A stretch of 64,000 bases of DNA. Origin: Hyphodiscus hymeniophilus (Eukaryota; Ascomycota; Leotiomycetes; Helotiales; Hyphodiscaceae). A program made the translations under genes and the position numbers. The notes below the pieces were generated by a model that ran no database searches, was not told where the DNA came from, and saw only the letters and a program-made list of their open reading frames with translations. Positions 12,774-25,202 of the stretch are shown here, piece by piece (position 1 is the first letter of the stretch; the number at the start of each line of letters is the position of its first letter). The DNA is taken from positions 868,001 to 932,000 of the forward strand of contig VNKQ01000007.1 in assembly GCA_016508695.1 (NCBI GenBank), given 5' to 3'.

Positions 12774-13387
12774 TTTTGATTATCTGAGATCTTGAGGCTG
12801 TAGAAAGAAGAGTATCGAAGGGGACAATAGATCTTGATAAGTTCTGAAAACTGTTGTAAGGGTTCAATTGAGAACAAACACCAACGTCGGGTAGTGGGGT
12901 GTTATGACTGTTATCTCGCTCCGCAAAAAGTTTTCGATCAAAACACAGGCTTATCTTAGCGCGTAACGAACCTCACAACCCCTCTCGCCCCTGAAAAGTC
13001 TTCCCTCAAGCGTGCCAATGTTGCATCACCAGCACAAATGAAAAATTCCTCTTGCAGGAGACGTGCGAGTATAGCTCTTGGTGAGGTGGTTGATAGGTTC
13101 AGGCATGGAACATCCACTGTGGTTGCACGCTGCACGAAATACGTGGGCTCTAAAGCCTGTCAATTTCTACTTGATCTTGTTATGGACCACTCTGAAAGGA
13201 TCTGAAGGTATTTACTCCACTCATCCATCGCAAAAGGGACCATTCGCTGCAGGTGAAAATCAACAAATGAAAAACTACCACTCCCATCAGACATCATGAA
13301 CCTTGCCAACAAAATGATTCAACACCCAACACACTAATGCAAGATCAGCGTCCCTTCGCCCAACCAATTTTGCCATTCAGAAGCCAA
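12774..13387. promoter_or_regulatory. Intergenic region: ARG1 promoter and tubulin 3' end
   Basis: 614 bp between two co-oriented minus-strand genes. It must hold the beta-tubulin 3' UTR and the ARG1 promoter. I looked for the general-control element TGACTCA expected upstream of arginine genes and did not find a perfect copy. The region is otherwise featureless. Confidence 0.5.
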
Positions 13388-15150
13388 TTATTCCTCTGCC
13401 TCTAATGGAGCTTCCTCTTCATACTCCTCCTCGCCCTCGGAGATGGAAGCTTCCTGGTATTGTTGATACTCGGAAACCAAATCGTTCATGTTGGACTCAG
13501 CCTCAGTGAACTCCATCTCGTCCATACCCTCACCAGTGTACCAATGCAAGAAAGCCTTTCGTCTGAACATGGCAGTGAACTGGTCACCGACACGCTTGAA
13601 GAGCTCCTGGATGGAGGTAGAGTTACCAACGAAGGTGGAAGACATCTTGAGTCCTCGAGGAGGAATGGAGCATAGGGCGGTTTGGACATTGTTGGGGATC
13701 CATTCGACAAAGTAGGAATTGTTCTTGTTCTGGACGTTACGCATCTGATCCTCAACCTCCTTCATGGAAACCTTACCACGGCTGTACATGATTAGCATAC
13801 ACAGCGTTAACAGTTGATATTGGAACTTACAAGATAGCAGAGCAAGTGAGGTAACGACCATTGCGGAAGTCGGAAGCAGCCATCATGTTTTTTGGGTCAA
13901 ACATCTGCTGGGTCAACTCTGGAACGGTGACAGCACGGAAAGCATGGGCACCACGGCTAGTGAGAGGAGCGAAGCCGACCATGAAGAAATGAAGACGAGG
14001 GAATGGAACCATGTTGACAGCCAGCTTGCGGAGATCGGAGTTGAGCTGGCCAGGGAAACGTAGGCAGGTGGTGACACCAGACATAACAGCTGAGACCAAG
14101 TGGTTGAGATCTCCATATGATGGATTGGAGAGCTTGAGAGTTTTCATGCAGATATCATAGAGAGCCTCGTTATCGATACAGAAGGTCTCGTCAGAGTTCT
14201 CAACCAATTGATGGACGGAGAGAGTGGCATTGTAGGGCTCGACGACGGTATCAGAGACCTTGGGGGAGGGAACGACGGAGAAAGTGGCCATCATTCGGTC
14301 GGGAAACTCCTCACGGATCTTGGAGATCAAAAGCGTACCCATACCAGCACCAGTTCCACCACCAAGGGAGTGAGTGATTTGGAAACCTTGGAGGCAGTCG
14401 CAACCCTCGGCCTCGCGACGAACCACGTCAAGGACTTGGTCGACGAGCTCAGCACCCTCAGTATAATGACCCTTAGCCCAGTTGTTACCGGCTCCAGATT
14501 GACCGAAGACGAAGTTGTCGGGACGGAAGAGTTGACCGAATGGACCAGCGCGAACGGCATCCATGGTACCTGGCTCCAAATCGACGAGAACGGCACGAGG
14601 AACATACTTATTTCCAGAAGCCTAGTTGACTCATCAGTTTTGATGTTATTACGCGTGTTGATGTCTGTATATACCTCGTTGAAGTAGACATTCATCCGTT
14701 CGAGTTGAAGATCAGACGTGCCATTGTATCTGCAAATCGTGTCAGTTAAGCGAATTTGTGATGACGAGCTCGAGTGTCGCCGCAGAAATCACTTACTCGC
14801 CGGAGCCATCGAGACCATGCTCGCCTGAGATCGTTTGCCTGTATTTGTCAGTCTCTGAGGTATCGTTGTCGCGCAGTGGAGAGAAAAGTCGCGCAACCAA
14901 GGAAAACACACCAGAAAGCAGCACCGATTTGGTTACCCTAAGCAAGGTCAGCAACAGCAGTGAGAGGTGAGTATTGATGCTACTTACGCATTGGCCGGTT
15001 TGAAGATGAACCTATAGATTGTACAAAGACCTGGTCAGCTTCGTGGTCTCTGGTGAAGGGGTGGTGGGGTAATTCAGGGGGAGGAAGTGCAACAGAGACG
15101 CGTCCTGGTGGTGATTTGGGGGAACTAGTGAGACTCACAATTTCACGCAT
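13388..15150 (-). CDS. TUB2: Beta-tubulin
   Basis: Structural subunit of microtubules. Seven exons (15139-15150, 14988-15011, 14912-14937, 14797-14838, 14675-14729, 13831-14621, 13388-13781) give exactly 447 residues, starting MREI, which carries the autoregulatory N-terminus typical of beta-tubulins. The GTP-binding signature GGGTGAGMG is at residues 140-148, and the C-terminus is acidic ([16 protein letters not shown]). Residues linked to benzimidazole response are wild type: His6, Tyr50, Phe167, Glu198, Phe200. Most of the introns cluster in the first 53 codons, as in other filamentous ascomycetes. It diverges from GCN20 with 344 bp between start codons. Confidence 0.98.
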
Positions 15151-15494
15151 CTTGACTTGAGGCGATTATTGAATTGAGGATGTGTTTTGGAGAGGTTCGG
15201 TGAGATATTGAAGGAGCAAGAGGTTGATGCCTGTTCTTGTTGATGGAGGTTGTTGTGGGTTTGAGGAGCGAAAACGCAGCGGTGAAGGAGGGCTAACCAA
15301 GACTGGCCGCGCTAATTGGCTGGCTTCGCTGCAGTGTTTACAAGGGGAAAAAGGAGAGGCCCAAGCTTCATAAATCACGTGGCAAGCCTGAGTATTAAGA
15401 TCTTTTCAGCGAATTCATTATCGATATTTCAAAGCAGGCATCAAATTCGTCGACGGTTGACTCAAATTTTCTTCTACGTCTCATAGCCGTAATC
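15151..15494. promoter_or_regulatory. Divergent promoter TUB2 / GCN20
   Basis: 344 bp separate the start codons of beta-tubulin (minus) and GCN20 (plus). An ATCACGTG motif (bHLH/Cbf1-type core) lies at 15374-15381, about 113 bp before the GCN20 ATG. TTTTCTTCTACG-type pyrimidine-rich sequence directly precedes GCN20. Confidence 0.55.
15374..15381 (+). promoter_or_regulatory. ATCACGTG E-box-like site
   Basis: Exact ATCACGTG, containing the palindromic CACGTG core recognised by bHLH factors such as Cbf1-type proteins. It sits in the shared promoter of beta-tubulin and GCN20. The same octamer recurs upstream of the CLC gene and of the alpha/beta hydrolase at 51671-52594. Function is inferred from position only. 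Confidence 0.4.
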
Positions 15495-17906
15495 ATGGAA
15501 GCTGAAATCAAGTCTTATCTCCCCGGTATCGATCCTGTCCTCTCGGAATACTCTGTGGGATACCTGACCCATGCGGCAAATGCATATGTTCCAGACTCTG
15601 ATATCGGTGGACCATCTCCTTTGGCAGAAGCGGCTACTTCAATCACAGCTCTATTAGTCTCTGCATCGGGGGACACATCTACAGAGAATGAGGCCAAGGT
15701 CAGCCAGCTGGTGGACAGATGGGTTGAGAAATTCAGCGCTTCAAATGCGGCAGATGGACAACGAACACACATGTCTTCCGCCGCAAGAAGGTTAGATCAG
15801 GCCATACAAGTAGGCGCTCAACGTAACATGTCATCAACACTCGGAGTGTCCACCGGAGGTGTTGATCTCGAATCCGCAAACACCCGAAAGCTGGAGTCAA
15901 AGGTCGATCGGAAGAAGCTCGAAAAGGCAGAACGCAAAATTGCTGCCAAGCAGAGCAAAAAAGTGTTCAAAGCTGTGGAGTACGAGGCATCCAGATTACT
16001 CAACCAACCAGATGATGCTCAGTCATATGAAGAGTTCTTCATGGCCGTCAATCCTCTTCAACTAGGGTCAAATTCTCAGGGTCAAGCAAAGAGCAAAGAC
16101 ATTAAATTAGATAGTATCGACGTATCTATCGGTGGTTTGAGAATTCTCACAGATACAACTTTGACCTTGGCGTATGGTCGAAGATATGGCTTGGTTGGTC
16201 AAAACGGTATCGGAAAGTCTACTCTGCTGCGAGCTTTGGCTAGGCGGGAGCTGGCCATTCCTACACATATTTCTATCCTCCACGTTGAGCAGGAGGTGAG
16301 CCGCCACCTTCCCGACTCTTCCAAGTTTACTGACAAGTTTTCAGATTACTGGGGATGATACGCCTGCCCTGCAGGCAGTGTTGGATGCAGATGTGTGGCG
16401 GAAACATTTACTGGCAGAACAAGTCGTAAGTACCGCGACTCTGTATATACTCCACATTCTGGGACTCTATTTTGACTGTCTATGGCATTGTCCCGTACCA
16501 TTGTGCTAATAGCATAATAGAAAATCTCCAAGCAGCTCGCCACAATCGAGGAAGAGCGCATCTCCCTAGCAGATACCTCAGCAGATGCCGAAAAGCTTGA
16601 TCGAGATCGTGAAGGACTCGATCAAACCTTAGGAGACATTCAAGCGAAACTTGCCGAAATGGAGTCAGATAAGGCTGAACCTCGCGCAGCCTCTATCCTC
16701 GCCGGTCTAGGATTCTCTGCTGAAAGACAACAGTTCGCAACAAGCACCTTCTCCGGAGGTTGGCGTATGCGTCTGGCTCTAGCCCGAGCACTTTTCTGCG
16801 AACCCGATCTTCTACTTCTTGACGAACCGTCTAACATGTTGGACGTTCCATCCATTACCTTCCTTGCAAATTATCTTCAAGGGTATCCCAGCACGGTCCT
16901 TGTGGTATCCCACGACAGAGCCTTCCTGAACGAGGTCGCAACTGATATCGTGCATCAACACTCTGAACGCCTGGATTACTACAAGGGAGCCAACTTCGAA
17001 TCTTTCTATGCTACGAAGGAGGAGCGAAGGAAAACTGCAGTGAGAGAATACGAAAACCAAATGGTTCAGCGGGCCCATCTACAAGCATTCATCGACAAGT
17101 TCCGTTACAACGCCGCCAAGTCTTCCGAAGCACAGTCCAGAATCAAAAAGTTGGAGAAGATGCCTATCCTCGAAGCCCCGGAGAGTCAATACACTGTGCA
17201 CTTCAAGTTTCCAGACGTCGAGAAGCTTTCACCACCAATTGTGCAAATGACGGACGTCTCCTTTGGCTACTCCAAGGACAAGCCGCTTCTACGCAACGTG
17301 GATCTAGACGTACAACTTGATTCCCGAATTGGTATCGTTGGACCCAACGGTGCTGGTAAAACAACTGTGTTGAAGCTTCTCATCGGCAAATTAACGCCAA
17401 CTTCTGGACTGATCTCCCAGAATCCCCGCCTGCGTGTTGGATTCTTTGCTCAACATCACGTCGATGCTCTTGATCTCAATACTAGCGCCGTCGGCTTCAT
17501 GGCGAAGACCTACCCGGGAAAGCAAGACGAAGAGTACCGGCGCCATCTCGGCGCTTTCGGCATCACAGGAATGACAGGCCTCCAAAAAATGGAGTTTCTC
17601 TCCGGGGGTCAAAAATCTCGTGTAGCATTCGCCTGTCTCTCACTGACCAACCCACATATCTTAGTCCTCGACGAACCTTCCAATCACTTGGATATTGAGG
17701 CTATGGATGCGCTGAGTACAGCGTTAAATCAGTTCCAAGGTGGTGTGCTGATGGTTAGTCACGATGTTACAATGCTGCAGACCGTTTGCACGAGTCTTTG
17801 GGTTTGTGATAACGGAACGGTGGAGAAGTTCCCTGGTGATGTGCAAGCTTATAAGAAGAGAATCACGGCCCAGGCTGATGCCAGTGGTGTTGTTCAGGCT
17901 CATTAG
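15495..17906 (+). CDS. GCN20: ABC-F ATPase GCN20 (translation regulator)
   Basis: Soluble ABC-F protein with no membrane domain. The yeast protein works with Gcn1 on ribosomes to activate the eIF2-alpha kinase Gcn2 during amino-acid starvation. Three exons (15495-16295, 16345-16425, 16521-17906) give 755 residues, close to yeast Gcn20 (752). The N-terminal ~195 residues are the Gcn1-binding type region, with a basic coiled coil (RKKLEKAERKIAAKQSKK). The first ATPase has Walker A GQNGIGKST near 234, signature FSGGW near 371 and Walker B LLLLDEPSNMLD near 391. The second has GPNGAGKTT near 566, LSGGQ near 654 and ILVLDEPSNHLD near 676. Both have VSHD switch histidines. Charged linkers separate the domains, as in the family. 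It lies next to ARG1 and TUB2. Closeness to ARG1 is probably coincidental, though both belong to amino-acid control. Confidence 0.96.
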
Positions 17907-18659
17907 AATTAGACACAATCGTCCTGTGCAAAAATCAACGGCCCTTTAGTATACTCGATGTGAAAGCCCCTTACTAAACCAGATACACTCCATTAAATGG
18001 GTATCTCACGCATCAATGCATCATCACGACTAAAATTAAGCACCAAAACTCCAACCCAAACATCAACGCCTGAAGCTTCAACCTCGTCACCTCATGCTTC
18101 TTAGGCTTAAAGTCTAGGGCTCTGTCGCTTTGGTGATAGGCACACTCGTCGTGACGCCAAGGCAAATAAATCCCTCAGCAGCCAACAAACTTGCCAGGAA
18201 TACCACAACCGACACGTTCTTGTTAATATGTGTATCTAGCGTCAACTCCCCATTTGCGTTCATGAGAGGAGAATAAAAGTGAAAGCTGAGAACCGTAGTG
18301 TCTACAGGCAGTGTGATAAGAGCAGTCTTATGGCTTTAGATCTCGCTGGCATGGTGGGGTTTCTGCTAGACTTACAAAGCATGAGAAGGCCTCAGTCAAG
18401 ATACTGTCTTATCGGTCTGCCTTTTCATTATCATAAGCTTCACCTCATTTGACGACCTCTCGCAGATAGGCAAGTACCAATACGCAGAGAATGGATTCAT
18501 TTCCTAGGCTACGTGTACACAAACCCAAACGAGAGCGTAGGGCTTCTTGCACCGATACCCAAATCTGCTCTCTCGCCATTTTGACCCGAGACCGCCTCCC
18601 CGCAAATCTTCTCATCACATGCGTCTTCTTAAACGATTTCAAGCATGAAAAATCACTGG
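17907..18659. other. Convergent intergenic region
   Basis: 753 bp between the convergent 3' ends of GCN20 and the secreted hydrolase. It should contain both 3' UTRs. I see no gene or repeat. Confidence 0.55.
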
Positions 18660-20379
18660 CTAGAAACCTTGACCCGCCAACCACTGATGGATGTTGACGA
18701 GAGTGTTGTATGCCTCGTAGTGAAAGTGCCAACAATGTCCCGAACTCGGAGGAGCATACCACTGGAAGGGTTTTGCAGCTGGGTATAGCGAGACAGTCTT
18801 GTTCAAGTAGCCGGGACCAGTTGGAGAACAGTCAGCGCCGCCAACTACGCTGGTTGGATTGCAGAAGATGAAATCATTGGCACCAGTGACGAGGTAGAGC
18901 GGGCGGGTATAAGAGGGGGCTTCAACCGCAGCGAAGAGAATGGACACGGTCTGATAGCGTTTAGTAAAGTCGGTTCATAATGGGAGTAGTCTGAAAAGTT
19001 GCAAATGTTGGGAACTCACCTCTCCTGTAGCAAGCGTTCCTCTGTTGGCATAATCGAAGGTAGGGAAGCCAGGATCGTAACCACCAGCATACCAGAAAAG
19101 TTCCAGCACTCCTGAAAGAGAGCCAAATTCAAGGTAGGTTGGCGAAAGGCTGCTATATTGTGGAAGGACGTCGGCTGGAAGTAGATCGAATAGAACAAGG
19201 ACTGCATGAGCGTTAGTGTTAGCGTGAAAAATCCCAACCAAGGAGAGGAAATCGCATTCTCGAGTTATGAATGTTTGATCCCTCGAATGCTTGTATTTGA
19301 CCGCAGAGTTGAAGGCTTGAAACGCAGCTTACGGTTTGGACTTTCAACAGCGGTCTTGAATGTGCTCGAGAAGCCTGTGAGAATGGTGGCAGAAACATCC
19401 AGGGGATATTTCTGGTTCAGAACGTTGGCAATGACAGAACCGTACTGTTCATAAACTTGGAGTCAGCACTAATTTATATGCATGAATAGTCACAAGAGCT
19501 AAAGAGGAAGTCGTAAAGAAGAGGAACGTCCTGGATTACGGAAGCAAATGATGAAGTCGGAAATACGCACGCTGTGTCCCGCCAAGATGATGGATTTAAA
19601 TGGTCGGATTGATGGTGAGAGCTGGCCAGCTACCGCCTTTGCAATGATCTGGTGCAAAACTTCTGGATGTGATAGGGGAGTTAGCATTTACTTCATTCGA
19701 AATATTTGAAAGAGGATAGGAGGAGATGCTCCAAACATTTTCTAGAAGCGATTGTCCTCAGAACCATCCGAACTAGGAATGTTGCGCTCCAAAAGTACTT
19801 ACCAACGTGAGCAGGAGTTTGTACAACGGTAACCGCATCTGGATGAGAAGAGTTCTCGTTGCCAAGGCGATCAAAGGTCAGAGTGGGATAGCCTTGAGTG
19901 CCAGCATACGAAACCCATGAGTACTGATTTCCACCGCCATAGCTGTGTCCTGGAGCTCCATCACCAGACCCTAGAAGTTGTTAGTTTAGACCCTTTCAAA
20001 CTTTATTTCAGTGAGGGAAATGCTTGCAATAGTTCTTGGTGTAAGTGCCTCCGTGAACAAGGATTTGCAATGTGTCTTGCCGCGAAGAAACGAGAAATTG
20101 AGGAGCAGGTTCACAGTAACGTGCCGAAATACTGTAATCGCCATTGACCGGGAGACTAAAGGTGAACAGTGATCCGAGGAGGTTATTGAAAAGTTGATCA
20201 AGGCCCAGGAGTTCAAGAAGGAGCTCATCAATCTGAGCATTCAAAGCTGAGACGTCGACGGAAATGACGAAGTCAGTGCACATTGGCTCAGTGCGCTTTG
20301 CCAGGGAGGTTGTCAAGCATTGAGCAACTTGAGCAAAGGAAAGGACAAAAGTCCACAGAACCATAGGATTGAACAACAT
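18660..20379 (-). CDS. Secreted alpha/beta hydrolase (lipase/esterase-like)
   Basis: Six exons (20028-20379, 19803-19970, 19571-19662, 19333-19444, 19020-19201, 18660-18950) give 398 residues. Residues 1-21 form a signal peptide (hydrophobic VLWTFVLSFAQVA). The fold is recognised by LVHGGTYTKNYW (oxyanion HG region), the nucleophile elbow GHSYGS with Ser204, the acid GAND with Asp328, and histidine in SSGHCWHFH (His374 or 377). N-glycosylation sequons (NKT, NSS) support export. Intron 1 (19971-20027) has a GC donor (ATT|GCAAGC) and a good CTAAC branch point. Only this splice recreates the conserved NYW-SGDGAPGHSYGGG stretch. Substrate is unknown. A lipase, esterase or toxin-degrading hydrolase are all possible. 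Confidence 0.88.
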
Positions 20380-23300
20380 CTTGTTCTTGTAAATAAGAGG
20401 TTGAAAGAAGCTTGACGTTGTACCAGATTGAAGTTGTGAGGTTGTTGATGTGTAAAGCAGGAGAGAAAAGTGTGCAATTCAACTTTCTTCGGAGACAACA
20501 GATAGCGTCTGATATTTTAAGAACAACGTCACCCAATGTGTATCGGCAGCTTCGCTTCTACTGTTCGCTACTATCAGCCGAAGTTAGTCCAGTGTCGAGC
20601 AGCCAAGGGCCCTCAATTGTTATATATGCAGCTCTGTAATAACTTGGTAGTGACATCTCGTCCTTGTACCTCAGAGTCGGGAGTTCTTTAAGCCACCCAT
20701 AAAAGAAATGTAACGATATCTTCCATCATTGCATTGAAAGACGATGTTCTCTGCATAGCTGTCAGCCAAGTCTACATTCATCCAACAATCTTTATTCAAC
20801 AATCTCTATCCAACAGCCTCCATCCAACAATCTCCTAATTTCTTCTTGGAGGATTGACAGACTGTCCTCAAACCAACTTCGTGATCGGTAAGAAACCCTT
20901 TTCATACTGTTTGCTCATCCTGTTCTTCAACAGGTCAACCACTTCCTCGTTGTCGTTGACGTTGATAGTCCAGCTTACAGCAATGCGACTTTGATCAAAG
21001 GCATTGGTCTCAGCAAGACAATTTGACTTTACCCCTCACTACGTGACTGACCTTCTCCAGTTTGCCAGACTTCAAGTACTTTCTGGGATCCTTGGCCCCA
21101 GACTCTCCATGAATATTCTCGAAAGCAGGGAACTAAAAGCTATGCCAGTCGCAACGAATTCCAACGCTTCTTCAGGAATTATTCAAAACTCATCCGGACC
21201 AGAAATGTCCTTTAAGCCGTCTTCTCTGCCATCGCCCTACCCAGCCAAGCTTTGAAAGCAATACCCCGCTTGTGGCAGAACTCCGTCAGCTCTTCGATCA
21301 ATCAGAGGTTCTCTTCTTTCTCATAATTGTCACAAATCAACCATGATGCTGTCAAATGGCAACTAAGCTACGTACTTGAGCAGCAAAATTCCGTGGAAGT
21401 GGTCAGATGAAGGAAGAGATATGGGAACGGATGCATACATGCACGCGTCGGCTGTAAGGCCAAAGCTCACTAAAGGCAACTTGAGCGTTGTGAGTGCCCC
21501 GGAAACAGAGGCGTCGTGGCAGATGATCTCCGAGATTCCTCTGATTCAGCTGTCGTGATGACTTGCTCGAGATTCCATTGTGGTCTGGTCAAAGACTGAA
21601 CAGGATGGATTCTAAAGCCACTTGCGCAAACGACCGAAACAATGCCATAGCCTCTTCTCCCTCCCGTATCGAGAAGTGCGATTATCTTATTGGTCTTGAA
21701 CTTCTTTGAAATGGAGACATCGTCGGGTGCGATTCCAGATGTACGACACCAATACAATTGCTGCACAAATGTCACAGCAACATCCTTCAGACTGTCCACT
21801 TGGAGTTCTGGATGAAATGGTTCTCGACATGCAGTATGAAAGAGCTAAGCTCCGGTCGAGCCTCCGCATTCTCGTGCTAAGCTGAGTACCAATGGAAGAA
21901 GCTCTCCTAACACGTTGGATTTGGCAAGTCACATGTCTGCCGATCATCTTTGTGGCAGATCCTCGGATTCAGGACAACGTGTCGTAAAGAAAGCCAATCA
22001 GAAGCATCCAGAATAATACACAGATCGTCTTCCCGAGTCATGACGGTGGGGCCACCGACTGGGGCCGAGTTTCTGTCTCCATGGTGATCTGATCGATACT
22101 CGAGTACTCGTAAGCAGTAGTCCGTAACGCGGAAATACAGTAAAATGTTGATGGGCTTCGATCCCGTACCTTAGCCTTGACTTCGTATATTCGACGAATC
22201 ACAACACTCGGTGAGTTTCTGCACTAGGTAGGTCGGAAACGATACCAAATCAACAACTCCTAGTACGCCAAGATGCCATGAACAATCTTGACTAACGGTT
22301 ACAGGCCAACCCGCCAATACTTTGGCAAATGGCGCGAAGTGAAGGGAAACCCGCCAGGAGACCTTACCAACCAGCAATTGAAGTTTTTCCCAAGTTCAAA
22401 TCGATCACTTACGAGTACGTATGAAGGGCTGTTTGTTGTAAACGACGGTGAGACAGTCGATGGCGAGATGGTACGACATCGACAGTAAAAGCGACATGGA
22501 CAATACAAGCGACACCGACAACGTATTCGACAACTCGATTTCGAACCAAGGAGCCAAACAGATAGGAAGTTGGAAAAAGGGGGCCTTGTCTGAGTGCCCA
22601 GGCCTGCTCAGCCCTGATTCTGCGATCTGGAATCTGCCATCGGAGGAAGGCTGCTCAGGGCGAAACACTCAATAATAGGGCTGCAGGGGGATGAAGTTTG
22701 GGTTTGATCGAAACGGCTGGGAATCCCGATGGATAATTTAAGGTTAACAGCCACCGCCAGGAAGAGTGGGCGTGGATGATCCGTGGTGGAGCGGGGCGCA
22801 AAGGACACTCGCATCTCCAACCGTAATAGGTAGCCTCACTGCGCTCACTCATGGTGCCTTTCTGTGCTTTCCCAGGGCTTTCTTTTTCCCGCAAGTAATT
22901 GCGCGTCGCTGGCTAGCTGGTATGTGCGAGCTAATTATAGCTGGCTGAGCTTCGGGACTGGGACTGGGACTGGGACTGGGACTGGGACTGGGAACGGGAA
23001 TAGGACCTTCTAGCTGCGGATCGACAAGATGAGGGCGGAGTTGCGCTGTTGCGGTGCAATGCGACTTTCTAGCCTTTCGTGGAATTCGAGGTTTTGGGGA
23101 TGCGGCACAGGCTCAGCGTGTGATTGCAGGGAACATGACGACTTCTTTTTCTTCCAAAAGTCCCGGCTCCAGCAAATGGAGAGCATTGCCGCTGGAGCTT
23201 ATGCGTGAGGCGTCGTGTTGTGCCGCATGCGCCGTGGCCGTGGGGTACTGTACGAGTAGGCTCTGAAATCGTCACTCGAGATATAATAAGATTGTTGGAC

Positions 23301-23873
23301 TTGAACACATCTTTTCAAGGCTTTCATGCAGGAGGCAGTTGTTGATTTAGGGTGATTTCTTCACCATGATGTGAGACAACTTGTGATGATGTGGGCAGAG
23401 ACTAGTACAAATCTCGTAAAATACAGTTGGTGTTTGTAGATCTTAGATCTCTATCATCCTGCCACACTCTGTTTTCACTACTCCCTCGCTTGTCGATGTT
23501 GATGCCTGGCCTAGATACAGGGGGTAGCGAGTGCAGTAGACGAGCAGATTGTTTGGTGCTGTGGTGCAACGTTGCGCGTGCCAAGCGCTGATTGGTGCCA
23601 ACTAATGTCTACAGCTGCTGGCTTAATTCACTTGTTTTAGTTGCAGAAGTTCGACCTGCGCAATACTTCCATTTCCCCCACCCCGAGGGAATAGCTACGC
23701 ACGACGATTAGATCTTCGAGCGCGCGAGACTATCGCAAATGTGTGTATTTTTTTGCCTGCCGAATCGAAACCGTTGTGCCGTCTATTCAATATCTTACAT
23801 TTGCAAGCTTCTCAAGCCAGATCAATGGAATTGTCATTATATCCAACACTATCGTCATGCATTGTCTCATAAT
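20380..23873. other. Gene-poor region, 3.5 kb
   Basis: Contains the hydrolase promoter and otherwise no supportable gene. Direct near-repeats CCAACAATC/CCAACAGCC occur around 20785-20835. A hexanucleotide tandem repeat is at 22954-22993. A minus-strand segment near 21560-21800 vaguely resembles a degraded kinase-like domain but is broken by stops. Confidence 0.5.
22954..22993. repeat. (GGGACT)n microsatellite
   Basis: Six perfect tandem copies of GGGACT from 22954 to 22989, followed by GGGA before the pattern degrades. It lies in an intergenic stretch with no coding frame of interest. Copy number is likely polymorphic between strains. Confidence 0.95.
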
Positions 23874-25202
23874 CTACCAGTGAGGTAGTATTGCTACTCC
23901 CCTTTGTCTTCTCCAGAAATTCGCACGTTGAACCCAATCTCGCCCTAACATCCAGCCCCACCTCTCCAAGGTCGCTTGAGAAAACTCCCAGGACAATTCA
24001 TCAAGAGGATCGTCGCCCCAGATGGTAAGTGCTCCATCATGTTCGTTTCCCAAAATCCCGATCTCCGCGACGAAGCTTTGCGCCACATCAATGGTCACTG
24101 TTAACAATCGGTCTCGGAGGGAAGGGGATGCTAAGAGATCGATTCCGTAGTAATGAGGTGTCTCAAGTTGGGCTTTCGTTGGCTTGAGTGGGTCTGGAAG
24201 GCTGTCGCTCATAGCTCTCAAAATGGAGAGGTGGCTCTCGGTTGTAGCAGTCACAGACAAATCTGCGAGCAATGGGCGGAATCGCTCTCTGAGGTCGGTG
24301 CGAGCTATCGAGCGATCATAGGGAGTCATCGACAGAGAACTATTTCAAGGTGTTTAATATAAGCACAAAAAGTCCGAACATGTAGATACTGACCTTGAAC
24401 GCGCTCGGCTTCTTTGTGGGCAAGGCACTTGGAGATTTTGTGCATCGACCGGCTGGGTGACGTTCAGAGACTGAAAAGAGGAGCCCACTGCAGATCGAGA
24501 ACTTCGGAACCCTGATGACTCAGGTGAGCTTTGTGAGTTATGATGGAGACCGGATGGATGTACCATAGAGTATGGCTGAGTTGACAAAGCAGAAGGATCC
24601 GCATATGCATGCATGTTGGGAGGAAGCATTGAGGAGGTCAATGAGAGAGCCGCCATCGGCATGATATCAGACCCCATCTTAGCTCGGGGGCTACCAGCTC
24701 CCGATATTGAAGTTCCTGAAATGGAGGGAGAGAGCGAGAAAGAACGACCGTCGTTTGCGAGAGGAACGTTCATTGATGCGGGCATGAGATTATGGGAGGA
24801 GGAAGTAGAAGAAGATCCATAGATCTGAGCCCTCAAAGTCTCATTTTCTCGCCGGAGCTCATCGTTCTGATAGCGTAGGCGTTCGATCTCTTCTGATTGT
24901 TCAGAGCTTTGTTCCTTCTGTGCTTGCTCGAGGTTCTTGAGGTGTTCCTTCCTGCGACGACCTTGGAATTCCAATCAGCTGTGTTGATGTAAAGCGGGGT
25001 GATTATTATCTGGGAAGCGTACGGAATTCTCGTTGTGCGAGGCGATTGTACTTTTACCTTGTTAGTATCTGGTCAAGAGAGGGGTACAGGGTCGCATGAA
25101 TGGGCATACCTCGCGCTTGCGTTCTTCTTTGTCGTGTGGGGAGTCCATACTACTCTTGAGGGAGTATTGGCTTGAGTGTTGAATAGCTGTTTGGGTCGTC
25201 AT
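23874..25202 (-). CDS. bZIP transcription factor with C-terminal DUF3425 domain
   Basis: Four exons (25110-25202, 25023-25050, 24394-24961, 23874-24339) give 384 residues. The basic region spans residues 26-45 and is split by two introns. The DNA-contact pattern NRLAQREFR is at 33-41, followed by RRRKEHLKNLE and a glutamate/leucine-rich zipper up to about residue 85 (ERLRYQNDELRRENETLRAQI). The middle is Ser/Pro/His-rich and probably unstructured. The C-terminal ~145 residues match the fungal DUF3425 pattern: DLRERFRPLLADL, a hydrophobic RDRLLTVTID helix, IWGDDPLDELSWEFS, then WGWMLGRDWVQRANFWRRQRG near the end. Such proteins are nuclear regulators of fungal stress or secondary metabolism, but the targets are unknown here. 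The second exon is only 28 nt, which automated annotation could easily miss. Confidence 0.92.

Noticed and set aside
14208..14687. 159-codon plus-strand frame over beta-tubulin
   Set aside because: Antisense shadow of a highly biased gene.
10863..17906. Idea that ARG1 and GCN20 form an amino-acid-control cluster
   Set aside because: Beta-tubulin lies between them, orientations differ, and no general-control site was found. Proximity alone is not evidence.
21470..21947. Kinase-like segment on the minus strand (FVQQLYWCRTSGIAPDDVSI, then IIALLDTGG)
   Set aside because: It loosely resembles a catalytic loop and metal-binding motif, but the key HRD and DFG residues are absent, and stops and frame changes surround it. 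Too weak even for a pseudogene call.
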